Shown here piece by piece: positions 12,030 to 22,987 of a DNA stretch of 64,000 nt. The stretch covers positions 7,398,219-7,462,218 of the forward strand of contig CM053253.1 in the NCBI GenBank assembly GCA_028583405.1, given 5' to 3'. The position numbers were made by a program, and so were the translations under genes. Numbering within the stretch: position 1 is the stretch's first letter; each line of letters begins with the position of its first letter. This DNA comes from Pogonophryne albipinna. Lineage: Eukaryota; Chordata; Actinopteri; Perciformes; Artedidraconidae. Below the pieces are notes generated by a model that was not told the origin of the DNA, did not search any database, and saw only the letters and a program-made list of their open reading frames with translations.

Positions 12030-13167
12030 CAGGGGCGGTTCTAGGGGGCGGGGCCAGTGCCCCCCAAACACTGCCTTTGGACCCCCCCTGTGGCCCCCCT
12101 GAAAATGAAAAAAAAAAAGTTTATGATTAAACGATGTTTTGGCTGACGGAATAGGCGTAACTAACGCTATTTTTCTTTCTAGTCGGACCCATTAGAGCAG
12201 GGGTCTCCAACACGTCGATCGCGAGCTACCGGTAGCTCGCAAGCCCTCAATAAGTAGCTCGCCAAGCAAATCCAAAATGTAAAAAATACACACAAAAAAG
12301 GAAATGTAATTAAAATAATCTACCCTATGCATAAACGAAACCTCAATCTTAACGAACTCTATCTACTTACTACAACTCTATATCTATCCAACACCCCTCC
12401 TCCCCCCACAATGAATATCGACCAATCACGTTCTTGCAACAGTTTAAAAGGGGAGTGATTAGTAAAATATGAATAAATAAAAAAGAAAGAATGCTAACAA
12501 TAGGTAACATAAGATAAGAATAAACAAGTTTAAATGATTTGTAATTGGTTGTGATCATATTCTAAAGATGTTTAGATTATTGAAAAGTATACAGCTCCCT
12601 TTCATATGAGTGTTGAGAGCTGTATCCATAAATTCATTTTGTGCTCAAAGTGCACCAGATTGATGCATTTAACTTCAACATTTAAACAAAATATTTCCCG
12701 GGGGTGCATGCCCCCGGACCCCCAGAGAGGATGTGAGGTCCACCCCAAAATAAAGCAGGTTAAAATAATTAAATTGCATACATTTTCTTTTAGTAAACAC
12801 TGAAAACGGGTCCCACAGACCCAAACAGCACACAAAGTATAATGTTAAAATGTGCTAAATATATACACTGCAAAAAATTTAAAAAAGAAAAGTAAAAGTA
12901 GCTCACTACTTGTTTTATTTTTTGAAAGTAGCTCTCATCCTAAAAAAGGTTGGAGACCCCTGCATTAGAGCGTAAAAACTGTAACTATAAGTATCTGAAA
13001 TAAATATGTGTACTGAAAAATACCAATAACTGTATTGCATTGTTTTCTTATGCGCAATTACTTCATACTGTCTTTGTCTTTTTCGTCCCGCATTTATTGT
13101 GCCCCCCTCAGAAAATAACTGGCCCCAGCCTGGCCCCCCCAGTCAAATTGGTCTAGAACCGCCACTG
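12030..13167. mobile_element. non-autonomous hAT element with 8-bp duplication CTCCTCAC
   Basis: Termini CAGGGGCGGTTCTAG and inverted CTAGAACCGCCACTG. CTCCTCAC is duplicated exactly at 12022-12029 and 13168-13175. G-rich/C-rich subterminal tracts follow both ends. A second hAT is inserted at 12198-12962. Confidence 0.92.
12198..12962. mobile_element. non-autonomous hAT element nested in the previous one, 8-bp duplication CATTAGAG
   Basis: Termini CAGGGGTCTCCAAC and inverted GTTGGAGACCCCTG; CATTAGAG at 12190-12197 and 12963-12970. GTAGCTCGC-type motifs inside match a widespread vertebrate hAT family. Its centre (about 12640-12750) carries a CCCGGGGGTGCATGCCCCCG segment also seen near 43055-43085 and, inverted, at 31255-31285. 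Confidence 0.92.
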
Positions 13168-13175
13168 CTCCTCAC

Positions 13176-13598
13176 ATGACATCTCAACTTGTACCTAACC
13201 CTCGGACTGACAGACGCTCTGCTGACAGAGATGCACTTTCTCACTTGTTTATTTCTTTACCACGAATCACCAAATTCGGGAGTCCTTCTGTGTCAGTTTC
13301 CAGCTTTCCGGGAGCAGGCCTTCTCACATACATACATACAACTGCAGGTTGATACCGTTTTGATTTGACAACATTATATTGAGTTATTACGGTTTTATCT
13401 GAGTTATATTTCTGCCGATCGGAAGCAGATCTCTCCCTTCACTGTCACATCACGAGAGCAGTAAAGCCCGCCTCCAGTTCTGCAGGATCTGCATTCTGAT
13501 TGGCTGAAGCACTTCTTTGTTGAAAACTTTGTGTAACGATTGGGCTGGAACTTGTGTGCTGTTAACTCTTTGTGAACTGGGATACATATGCGCAAAAT
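13176..13598. other. unassigned sequence before the segmental duplication
   Basis: Non-coding. It has no counterpart upstream of the second duplicate (before 49961), so similarity between the copies starts sharply at 13599. Confidence 0.5.
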
Positions 13599-14110
13599 GG
13601 TCAAACAGCTTCAACCGTTATGCTGCAAATAACTCTTCAATTGACTTCAGTTCATCCTCCCTCTCTCTCTTATCCTCCCTCTCTCTCTTATCCTCCCTCC
13701 ACCTCTTCCTATTGCTGCTGTCCATATATCCATTGTTGTTGTATAAAGTTCTCACATGAAGCCTTTCTCTAGTCCTTACATCCTGATTGCTGAGTCAACA
13801 ATAAAGCAGTTTGGTGTTTGCGGTCATGTGGCATGTGTATTTGTTGCTTGGTTCATGTGTGTAGCATTTTTAATGGCAGTGTTTTGAAAATGGCAAACAA
13901 GTGAATATGTCAGATTTATGTGTCTTACTTAGAGAACCGTGTGCAGTGTTTTGCACAAAGTGCCAAGCTGAACTGCAAACTGGGTGCAGAGCTGAAAGTG
14001 TGTTTAGAGTTTTGGAGATTTGAGCTGAGGTTTTGCTCTTTGAGTGAGAGTTTAAATTATTATGCTTTATGTGAGATGTGTGTGTTAGCAACTGAAAAAA
14101 ACTGGAACTG
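13599..14110 (-). mobile_element. 5' fragment of an IS630/Tc1-mariner-like element, inverted (arm left of TRIM)
   Basis: Reversed, it starts CAGTTCCAGTTTTTTTCAG then TTGCTAACACACACATCTC and aligns over about 480 bp with 16718-17200 on the plus strand, including a start region like that of the transposase. The terminus faces the TRIM gene. In copy 2 the base pair outside the terminus is TA, the Tc1/mariner target; here one of these bases is changed. The inner end stops at GGTCAAACAGC, which is also the duplication boundary. Confidence 0.8.
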
Positions 14111-14132
14111 GACATTTTCTGATCAAACACAT

Positions 14133-14138
14133 TTTATT
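14133..14138 (-). terminator. likely poly(A) signal of the TRIM gene
   Basis: AATAAA on the minus strand about 500 nt after the TRIM stop codon, just outside the terminus of the left transposon arm. The sequence between is well conserved in copy 2, in keeping with a 3' UTR. Its short ORFs are not convincing. Confidence 0.45.
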
Positions 14139-14642
14139 AACATCAAAGTTCCTCATTTGTTAGTCGATTTTGGAAACAACAATAACATTTAGTCTGTGAA
14201 AATACACGTCATTATAAATGTTTCTTCTTTTTTCCAGAGCAGTGAGAATAAAATATCTACAATGAAAGAAGCTCTGCTGCTTTCTCTCTTAAGACTCAGG
14301 CATTCAAAGAGAAATAACTCAATATAAATGCATCAATGGAAATATTCAACAAATATTTAGAGCAAACTTTACATTTTCATGCAGAGAAATATCAGTTGAG
14401 GTGAACATAAATCCTCCTGAGCAGTGACAGCCTCCATGGCTACACAGACACAGGAAGGAGCGCCGCCTGAAGAAACTCCAACATCTACAGAACAACTCAT
14501 GAGAAGATATTAAAGCACATCCCATAATGTTTGATTGACAGCTGATCTCTGTGCAGTGAAGACATGAACAATCAGCTCTCAGCAACAATGATGGACACAC
14601 AATGAGTTTAAGAAGTAGAAGAGTTCCTCAAATGACTTCAGG

Positions 14643-16310
14643 CTATTTCAGTTTACAGAACTCAGCTGTGGTTCCATGAGCAGGATAAAGCACAACTCCA
14701 GCATGTAGCGGCTGAGTGAATGTGGTCTGGACTCTGTGGAGGAGAGTCATGGTTTCAGAGACGCTGTAGAAGGACAGAATACCTGCTCTGTGATCCAGGT
14801 ACACTCCTACTCTGGAGGACAGAGGACCTGAGACGGGAGTTTTGATATTGTTGTAACGAAATGAATAACTGTTTTGGACACAATCTAAGGACCAAGATTT
14901 GTCATTGTATCCAAATAAACATTCAGTCCATGTCCCTGCTCTGCTGATATTCTTGTATGCGACTGCTACATAAACTCCTCCCCCTCTCCACTCCACCTCC
15001 CAGTAACAACGTCCAGTCAGACTCTCTCTACTCAGGACCTGAGAACATTCAGTGAATCTGTCTGGATGACTAGAATAAGACTGTTGTCCCATGCGTGTTG
15101 CTTTTCTGCTCCCCTCAGATAACACCAGATGTGTGTGTGCTGTGTTTGGATCCAGTGTGATTTCCTGTGAATATTGTAAGAACCCAGCTCTGGTGGTGGG
15201 CTCTGCTGCTGACAGTAAAACATCCACTTCAGTCGGTGAGACGTTTGTCCATTCCTCTCTCAGGGCGTCCTGTAGTTTGTCTCTGACTGCTGACAGGGCC
15301 GCCGTCACGTCCTCAAAGTAGCTCAGAGGACGGATGTTGATGCTGGAGGAGTGTGTAGGTTCACTGAGGGCTGACAGTGAGGGGTAGCTGTGCAGAAACT
15401 GGTTGTGGTCCTCTGTGTGAGACAGCAGCTTGAGCTCAGCGTCTCTCCTCTTCAGCTCAGCCATCTCCTGCTCCAGCTTCTCCTGGAGCTCTCTGACTCG
15501 ACTCACTTCTCTCTTCTGCTGGGATCTGACCTGCTGCTTCACATCAGAGCTTCTCTTCTCCATGAGACGGATCAGCTCAGTGAACGTCTTCTCACTGTCC
15601 TCCACTGCTTTATCAGCAGAGCCATTGACGGCCTCCACCTCCTGCTGAAGCAGCTTCACCTCCTTCTCTCTGTCCTGGATTCTCTGCTGGATGTTTAGTC
15701 GACTCCCCTCCAGCTCTCTCTGCCTCTCAGTCCTCTCTGCTGCAGCTGACACTGTGTCGTGGCCTTTGTGTTCGTCCACAGAGCAGAGATAACAGATACA
15801 CTGCTGATCAGTGCGGCAGAACATCTTCATCACCTCGTCGTGACGAGAGCAGATGTTCTCCTGGAGCTTCTTGGAGGGCTCCACCAGCTTGTGTTTCTTA
15901 AAGACAGCTGATTCATAATGAGGCTGGAGGTGTTTGTCACAATAAGAGGCCAGACATACGAGGCAGGACTTACAGGCTCTCAGCTTCCTCCCAGTGCAGA
16001 CATCACAGGCCACATCTTCAGCTCCAGCATAGCAGAGGTCAGCAGGAGCAGGTGGGGGTCCAGTCTTCTTCAGCTCCTCCACTAAAGCTGCTAACATGGT
16101 GTTTTTCAGCAGGACAGGCCTCGGTGTGAAGCTCTGCCTACACTGAGGGCAGCTGTGGATCTTCTTCTCATCCTCTCCATCCCAGAAGCCTTTAATACAC
16201 TTCATGCAGTAGCTGTGTCCACAGGTAGTCGTCACCGGATCCTTCAGTAGATCCAGACAGATCGAACAAGATAAGATTTCCCGGTCCAGCTGAACTCCTT
16301 TCTGCGCCAT
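14643..16310 (-). CDS. intronless TRIM E3 ubiquitin ligase (RING, B-box, coiled coil, SPRY), fish TRIM16-like/finTRIM type
   Basis: 555 codons from ATG 16310-16308. I chose this ATG because [20 protein letters not shown] is the usual start of the family; the frame extends 12 codons further but only from a GTG. Predicted RING-type E3 ubiquitin ligase of the cytosolic, largely immune TRIM expansion of fish. RING C3HC4 ligands are C15, C18, C30, H32, C35, C38, C54 and C57. Next come a B-box region ([18 protein letters not shown], then [12 protein letters not shown] and [13 protein letters not shown]), a coiled coil rich in Glu, Arg and Lys (about 190-300), and a C-terminal PRY/SPRY (LDPNTAHTHLVLS, RCYWEVEW, VGVYLDHRAGILSFY). 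The length and order are normal and the frame is intact. It is flanked on both sides by inverted IS630-like transposon arms. A decayed second copy lies at 54533-56203. No orthologue symbol can be given. Confidence 0.92.
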   Translation of the reverse strand: MAQKGVQLDREILSCSICLDLLKDPVTTTCGHSYCMKCIKGFWDGEDEKKIHSCPQCRQSFTPRPVLLKNTMLAALVEELKKTGPPPAPADLCYAGAEDVACDVCTGRKLRACKSCLVCLASYCDKHLQPHYESAVFKKHKLVEPSKKLQENICSRHDEVMKMFCRTDQQCICYLCSVDEHKGHDTVSAAAERTERQRELEGSRLNIQQRIQDREKEVKLLQQEVEAVNGSADKAVEDSEKTFTELIRLMEKRSSDVKQQVRSQQKREVSRVRELQEKLEQEMAELKRRDAELKLLSHTEDHNQFLHSYPSLSALSEPTHSSSINIRPLSYFEDVTAALSAVRDKLQDALREEWTNVSPTEVDVLLSAAEPTTRAGFLQYSQEITLDPNTAHTHLVLSEGSRKATRMGQQSYSSHPDRFTECSQVLSRESLTGRCYWEVEWRGGGVYVAVAYKNISRAGTWTECLFGYNDKSWSLDCVQNSYSFRYNNIKTPVSGPLSSRVGVYLDHRAGILSFYSVSETMTLLHRVQTTFTQPLHAGVVLYPAHGTTAEFCKLK

Positions 16311-16340
16311 TTCACCTCTCAGTGGGAGCGAGTGTGTGAG

Positions 16341-16350
16341 TTTCACTTCC
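16341..16350 (-). promoter_or_regulatory. ETS-IRF composite-like element upstream of TRIM
   Basis: On the coding strand GGAAGTGAAA lies about 31 nt upstream of the start codon and fits the EICE consensus GGAANNGAAA bound by PU.1/IRF pairs; a second GTTTC-type half site lies nearby. It is kept in copy 2 (56234-56243). It may be in the 5' UTR. Suggestive only. Confidence 0.4.
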
Positions 16351-16717
16351 TGAGAGCTGAAACTATGAGCTGTGATCTGAACAACACGAGTGTGGGCGGT
16401 GAATTTGGCCTATCAGCTCTTGTTCTTTACGTTTTGGTTACACCCATCCTCCTCAGTGTGGATCTAAAGGGGAGGAACCAGGAAATACAGAGTGGAGCTG
16501 GCTGTGTCTGAGAGCAGGAAGAAGAGGGAGGGCTTATCAAAATCTGACTCATTCCAGGAGGAGGAGCAGACACTCTGAACTGTTTCCTCATTCACAAACG
16601 GAGCCTCGCTTACAACCTGCTTTTCATTTGAAACCAGTCTTCAGCTGAAAAATATGTCCTGTCCCCTCAGGCTTTTGTAGCAGACAGCTCCGAACTACTT
16701 GTAAAGGTAGTGCGTTA

Positions 16718-17702
16718 CAGTTTCAGTTGCTAACACACACATCTCACATTAAGCATAATAATTTAAACTCTCACTCAAAGAGCAAAACCTCAGCTCAAAT
16801 CTCCAAAACTTTAAACACACTTTCAGCTCTGCACCCAGTTTGCAGTTCAACTCGGCACTTTTTGCAAAACACTGCACACGGTTCCCGAAGTAAGACACAG
16901 ACATCTGACATATTCACCTGTTTGCCATTTTCAAAAGACTGCCATTAAAAATGCTACACACATGAACCAAGCAACAAATACACATGCCACATGACCGCAA
17001 ACACCAAACTGCTTTATTGTTGACTCAGCAATCAGGATGTAAGCACTTGAAAAAGGCTTCATGTAAGAAATGTATACAAACAACAACAATGGATTTATGG
17101 ACAGCAGCAAGAGGAAGAGAGAGAGGGAGGATAAGAGAGAGGGAGGATAAACTGAAGTCAATTGAAGAGTTTATTTGCAGCATAATGGTTGAAGCTGTCT
17201 TTTCCTTTTATTGTATCCGATAGAGAACATACTTTTTGTTCACACAACTGCAACTGTGTTTGCTGTGAATACATTTTGTTGTGGAGAGAAATACAAATGT
17301 TTTGTTTCAACAGAATATTGGTGTTTCTGCACATTTTTGTGATGACATTGATGTGAGTGCTATCCAGCAATGGACACTCAAGACGCTTCTTCCCTCAATG
17401 TTTAGCCAGGGAGGATATAGCTTGTGATGGGGATGAGGTGCTGTGGCCAGACCCAGCTGAGCGGCGAGATGCACCCTAAGACCTTTTCTCTCCTCTGTTT
17501 TTTTGTTACTATTTGTTCTGCATGAATGTTGCACCAATTATTTTTGGAGCAAAATTAAATTATAACAACAGTATATCTTTGTCTCTGCACATATCTTTGT
17601 TGACTTGAACAATCTTTATATGCAGAATTCTCTACATAGAGGGAAAAGATGAGTGTGCTTTAGATAAAACACCACAGTGTGTAGTTGGTTGGACAAAGTT
17701 GT
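16718..17702 (+). mobile_element. defective IS630/Tc1-mariner-like element right of TRIM
   Basis: Starts CAGTTTCAGTTGCTAAC right after TA (16716-16717). It keeps a transposase start (ATG 17089, Arg/Gly/Glu-rich) and, after a large internal deletion, the extreme C-terminus: DDIDVSAIQQW at 17341, then in another frame AREDIACDGDEVLWPDP to a stop at 17477-17479. These match the RG-rich N-terminus and EVLWPDP C-terminus that I recall for a fish Tc1/mariner (IS630) transposase family. The 3' end runs into an L2 tail. Confidence 0.8.
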
Positions 17703-18184
17703 TTTAATTATTTTATTCTTCAAAATTCATACAAAAAAAGAAGTATATAAAAAGAAGTCCTGTGTCCTGCATCGCGAGCCCTGGATCTTGAGTCGTGGCT
17801 GTGGTCATGGATCATAGGTCCTGGATGGATATCCTCGTGGATTCATCTTCCTATTATACACACATGCATTTACAAACATTTGGACTACCTATGTTGCAAA
17901 TGTATTATCTTTTCAATTTACACACAGCATCTATTGCACGTCTGTCCGTCCTGGGAGAGGGATCCCTCCTCTGTTGCTCTCCCTGAGGTTTCTCACATTT
18001 TTCCCTTCAAACTGTGGGTTTTCTCTGGAAGTTTTTCCTTGTACGATGTGAGGGTCTAAGGACAGAGGGTGTCGTATTGCCATACTGATATTTTGTACAA
18101 ACTGTGAAGTCCACTGAGACAAATGTAACATTTGTGATATTGGGCTATATAAATAAACATTGATTGATTGATTGATTGATTGAT
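17703..18184 (+). mobile_element. 5'-truncated L2-like LINE 3' end with (ATTG)n tail
   Basis: Contains the fish LINE 3' motif (TTTTTCCTTGTACGATGTGA, GGACAGAGGGTGTCGTATTG, TTGGGCTATATAAATAAA) and ends in a GATT/ATTG simple repeat, the usual priming tail of L2-type elements. The left boundary is approximate. Confidence 0.75.
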
Positions 18185-18229
18185 ATAATTCATACACACA
18201 AAGATGAACAAAACTAGTAGAAGCGGGAG

Positions 18230-18290
18230 CGAGGGGCGGGGGCGAAACTCACGGAAGTGATTTCAAAACAAAAGCGGTGATAATATTATA
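18230..18290 (+). repeat. remnant of the outer left terminal inverted repeat of the CXC element (copy 1)
   Basis: CGAAACTCACGGAAGTGATT through AATATTATA matches, inverted, the right end of the long-TIR element around 49105-49180. The outermost part is missing here but present in copy 2 (58635-58814). The IS630-like element inserted at its TA. Confidence 0.7.
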
Positions 18291-19170
18291 CAGTTTTTCT
18301 CGATTGCTAACACACTAAAATTATACATAAAGCACAATTATTTTAACTGACACTCAAAGAGCAAAACATCGGCTCAAATCTCCAAAACTCTAAACACGTT
18401 TTCAGCTTTTCACACAATTTGCAAATCAACATGGCACTTTGTGCAAACCACTGCACACGTTTCTCCACGTAAGACACAGGAATCTGACATAAAGTCACGT
18501 GTTAGCTTTAAAACACTGATATTCAAAATGCCTCACACATGGACCAATGATCAAGAAACACGTTCCACCTGACCAAACACCTGATAGCATAATTGTTGGC
18601 TCATCAATCAGGATGTTAGCACTATAAAAAGACCACAGGTGAGTACTTTCTTACAGCAACAATGGAAGCCAACATAGAAGCAAGAGCAAGAGGAAGAGGA
18701 AAAGGAGGAGGAGGAGGATGAGGAGGAGGAGGAAGAGGAAGAGTACTCTCTAATGAAATGAAATGTTATCAACCATGGTTTGACGATGAGAGAGGCTGGA
18801 CACAGGGTTCAGCCTAATCTAAGACGATTTACTGTTGCCTCTGTAATCCGGACACTTAGACTTGAAAACAGGTTAGTTACCAGTTTTTAGCTCTGCATAA
18901 TTCATGATGTATCAGTGCTTATATCTGTTGTGTGAAACGTATTTACTTAATTACTGTAATTGAATTGTTGGCATGTTGCATACTATAACTGTACACAAAT
19001 CCTGCACAATGTACTGTGGTAAACTTACTTTTATGCAACACAGACACTGACCAGCCACTATACCTTTGTTGTTTATCTATAGGACTGAGAAACAAAGAGG
19101 TGGAAGGCCAAGGATTTTCAATGAGGCAGGAAGCAACAGTTACAAACTGGGTTTTGGCAAACAATGCATC
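18291..19170 (+). mobile_element. left half of an IS630/Tc1-mariner-like element with an intron-containing, defective transposase gene
   Basis: Terminus CAGTTTTTCTCGATTGCTAA follows TA 18289-18290; the matching right terminus ...GAGAAAAACTG ends at 45611 before TA. The coding part starts at ATG 18662 (MEANIEARARGRGKGGGG, then a stop). It continues in another frame as VINHGLTMREAGHRVQPNLR and LRRFTVASVIRTLRLEN, ends at a good donor (CAG|GTTAGT, intron 18872-19082), then resumes as TEKQRGGRPRIFNEA and, after another shift, QEATVTNWVLANN. This is the helix-turn-helix part of the family's DDE transposase. It is broken at AATGCATC by the next element. Confidence 0.82.
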
Positions 19171-19687
19171 CATGGGCGTCGCAGCCATTATATGAGGGTG
19201 GGACAAGTCCCCCCCACTTTTTCAAATGATTAGTTTAGACCCCCCCACTTTTACCATGTGGAAAGTCCGTGAATCGGTCTATCCACTCGCTGCACTTTGT
19301 AGAGCGCTGTGTCAGTGCTTCACTATCAAATCCATTCCACTTGCTTATTGAGAGAATGCCCAAAGCAATGAAACTCCGTACCATGTTTTCACTGCTACTT
19401 TGTACCAAGGCAGATTCTCACATAGCACGCGCATGTTCAAGGAGTGTTGCCATAGTTGGACAGCTCAGATCTGTTGTATGAAGCGACGCCGGTAGCGGAG
19501 GTCAGGCACACGCACCAAGTGTTCAGGAAATGGTTAATACAGCGAAAATCAAAGCTGACGATCTCTTGGTTTGATATGTTTTCTCCCCCAGACAACATGA
19601 ACATAAGAAAAAAAAATTCAAAGAAGAGGAAAGTAAGTCTTCAGCTGGCAGCAGTTAATCAGTTAACAGTGATGGCGGCGGCGGCGG
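19171..19687. mobile_element. left end of a DNA element starting CATGGGCGT, inserted in the IS630-like transposase
   Basis: Begins CATGGGCGTCGCAGCCATTA directly after AATGCATC (19163-19170). The same 8-mer follows the inverted end ...TACGCCCATG at 45177. An imperfect inverted similarity continues for about 50 bp into G/C-rich tracts. The 8-bp duplication fits hAT-like insertion, but the CATGG start is not the standard one. A LINE follows at 19688. Confidence 0.7.
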
Positions 19688-21617
19688 CAAAAGCAAGTTT
19701 ATTTATATAGCACTTTTCAACACAAGGCAATTCAAAGTGCTTTACAAAAAATGAAAGACATTAAGAAAATGGCATTTAAAATCAGTCATTAAAAAGAAAA
19801 ACGAATAAAATAAACATTAAAAGAAAAAATACATGGATAAAAGTTACAGTGCAGTCTAAGATATGAATAGTTCAATTAAAAGCAGCGACAAAAAGAAAAG
19901 TCTTCAGCCTGGATTTAAAAGTAGTCAGAGTTGCAGCGGACCTGCAGGTTTCTGGGAGTTTGTTCCAGATATTTGGAGCATAATAACTGAACGCTGCTTT
20001 ACCATGTTTAGTTCTGACTCTGGGGACAGAAAGCTGACCAGTCCCTGAAGACCTGAGAGATCTGGATCGTTCATAATTTAGCAGGAGGTCAGAAATGTAT
20101 TTTGGGCCTAAACCATTCAGTGCTTTATAAACCAGCAGCAGTATTTTGAAATCTATTCTTTGACACACAGGAAGCCAGTGTAAAGACTTCAGAACAGGAG
20201 TGATGTGATCCACTTTCTTAGTGTTAGTGAGGACTCGAGCAGCGGCGTTCTGAATCAGCTGCAGCTTTCTAATAGATGTTTTAGTGAGACCTGTGAAGAC
20301 ACCATTGCAGTAGTCGAGTCTACTGAAGATAAAAGCATGGACAAGTTTTTCCAAATCCTGCTGTGACATTAGTCTTTTAATCCTAGATATATTCTTTAGG
20401 TGATAGTAGGCTGATTTAGTAACTGTTTTAATGTGACTGTTGAAACTCAGGTCAGAGTCCATGACTACACCTAGATTTCTGGCTTTATCTGTTGTTTTGA
20501 ACATTGCAGACTGAAGCTCAGCGCTAACTTTTATACGTTCTGCCTTGGCTCCAAAAACCATTACCTCAGTTTTATCTTTGTTTAATTGGAGAAAGTTCTG
20601 ACACATCCAGTCATTGATTTGTTCAATGCACTTACTCAGTGTTTGAATTGGAGCATAGTCTCCTGGTGAAATTGTTACGTAAATTTGTGTGTCATCCGCA
20701 TAGCTATGGTAACTTATTTTGTTGTTCTTCATTATCTGAGCCAGTGGTAGCATGTAGACGTTAAAGAGAAGAGTCCCCAAGATGGAGCCTTGAGGTAACC
20801 CACATGTCATATTTGTCAACTCAGATGTGTATTTACCTATAGAAACAAAGTTGTTTCTGTCCTTTAAGTAGGATTCAAACCAATTTAGAACTGTTTCCGA
20901 AAGTCCCACCCAGTTTTCCAGTCGGTCTAGTAATATGCTGTGGTCAACAGTGTCAAACGCAGCACTGAGATCTAATAATACTAACACTGAAGTTCTGCCA
21001 CTGTCTGTGTTTAAGTGGATGTCATTAAAGACCTTTACAAGAGCAGTCTCAGTGCTGTGGTTTGGACGAAAGCCTGACTGGAACACATCCAAACAGTTAT
21101 TTAAATGCAAGAAATTACTCAACTGTTGAAAAACAACTTTTTCAATGATTTTACCTAGAAATGGGAGGTTTGATATGGGCCTGTAATTGTTAATTACTGA
21201 AGCATCTAGATTATTCTTTTTTAAGAGCGGTTTAATGACTGCAGTTTTAAGGGCCTGTGGAAAAATACCTGAGTGAAGAGATTTGTTTACTATATGAAGT
21301 AGATCTGAGGCCATGCAACGAAAAACATCTTTGAAAAATCCTGTTGGAATAATATCAAGGCAGCAGGAGGAGGATTTCAGAAGTTGAATAATGTCCTCTA
21401 GGTTTTTATCATTAATCTGATGGAATTGTGTCATGGTGTTTGAATTGATGTTAAGTGGACACAGAGACAACACATTTGCTGTACCTGATGCAGAGGCACT
21501 GACTGCTTGTCTGATTTTCTAAATGTTGTCAGTGAAGAAGGAGGCAAAATCATTGCACGCCCTGGTGGATAGAAATTCAGAGGCTACTGACACTGGGGGG
21601 TTAGTTAGTCTGTCGAC

Positions 21618-22987
21618 CAGCGACGTGCGGTCAGGGGAGGCAGGTGAGGCAGAGCCTCACTTGTCATTCTCCAATGTAACGGAAAAAAAGAATAATAATA
21701 CAAATAATAATAATAATAAAATGTGTCCACTGATCTGTGTTGTAAATGTGATTTCTGTTTGATTCCAATCGCTTTTTATAGTAAAAATCGGCTAATTTGC
21801 CGAGCTCCGCTACAACTACGGGGAGCGATGAGATTGAGAAGTGAGGCAGGGACGAGCTCTGCCTCACAGAAGCCCACAGTAACTTGCTGGAGCACGGGCA
21901 CTAATTTAGCGCGGGCACTTATGTTGTGAGCGCGCCCAAGCCAGTTACTGTGTGGTGAGGTGAGGCACAGATGAGCTCTGCCTCACCTCAGAATGTGTCA
22001 CCCCACAGAAACTGTCTGGAAAGCGGGCCCTAAGCGCATGCCTGCACCATCTCACTGTATGTCACCAATGTAATGTTTGTAGATCCCTTTATTACATTTA
22101 TCCTCGCCATCCATAGTCTCTAAAGAACTTATTTCACGTATATATGATATTTAAGCTCGCTGGTCTCATCATACAACGGCAATGAAAAAAGCACCAGGGG
22201 AGGCAGCCACAACCTCTGCCGCACTGAAGGGGGCGCAAGTGAGCCCACAGGTTCTTGTTGCTACTGTTATTCTACGCAGAGACGGCAGAGCAAACAACAA
22301 ACTAGGCTTTTGAAACTAGAGGAAGATAAGGAGGACTTTTACAAAAAAGTAATAAAGATTGTTGTCCAGAAGGAAAGCATGGACTTCATCTTCAAGTCAA
22401 GGTAAGACCACATTTGTAATGAAAATTGGATCTTACTAAGAGAGAACAATCCAATATTTAGATTTTGAGTAGGCTATCCTTTTGTTGAACGGTCTGTTTA
22501 AAATGAATCGAAGCATCAGACTAAAAAAGCTTTTGAAAATAACAGAATATTTCGATTAAAGGTGGGGTAGGTAAGTTTGAGAAACCGGCACGATATACAC
22601 TTTTTGTTATATTCCATGGAATGCTCTTAACATCCCGATAGCAATGAATATCTTAAGTGCTTTGACAAAAAATACATAAAAACATTTCATCTGTGGAAGC
22701 CGTAGTACTGTAAAAAGCACGACCACTCATTTTAGCCGGCCCGGCTAAAATAACCTGCCTGTCAGCCTTCCATCTGTGCACAAACTTATCTCGTGCCCTC
22801 ATTGGTCATGTGCGTGTTCGTGTGTGTTGGAGGAGGGGCTGTGTATTTTCAAATTCTAGCGCACTCGAGCTGGTTTCTCCAAAATTACCTACCCCGCCAC
22901 CTTTAAGGTCAAAATATATAATATTTGTAAATCTGACTCTGAAAGAGTCAGTGCCTCACCAGCCATGAACCTCACCGCACGTCACTG
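21618..22987. mobile_element. hAT-like non-autonomous element inserted in LINE ORF2, 8-bp duplication CTGTCGAC
   Basis: Termini CAGCGACGTGCGGTCAGG and inverted CCTCACCGCACGTCACTG. CTGTCGAC is duplicated at 21610-21617 and 22988-22995. The same insertion is present in copy 2, so it predates the segmental duplication. A short TTAA-type MITE is nested inside. Confidence 0.93.
22556..22906. mobile_element. TTAA-target MITE nested in the hAT element
   Basis: TTAA at both ends with inverted termini AGGTGGGGTAGGTAAGTTTG and AATTACCTACCCCGCCACCT, next to GAGAAACC and GGTTTCTC. This is a piggyBac-type layout common in fish. Confidence 0.85.

Noticed and set aside
14346..14600. 84-codon Cys-rich ORF after TRIM, repeated at 54236-54490
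   Set aside because: Conserved only because it lies in the TRIM 3' UTR within the segmental duplication; no domain and no independent signal.
15390..15698. Leu-rich 102-codon ORF opposite the TRIM coiled coil
   Set aside because: Antisense shadow of the heptad-repeat region of TRIM.
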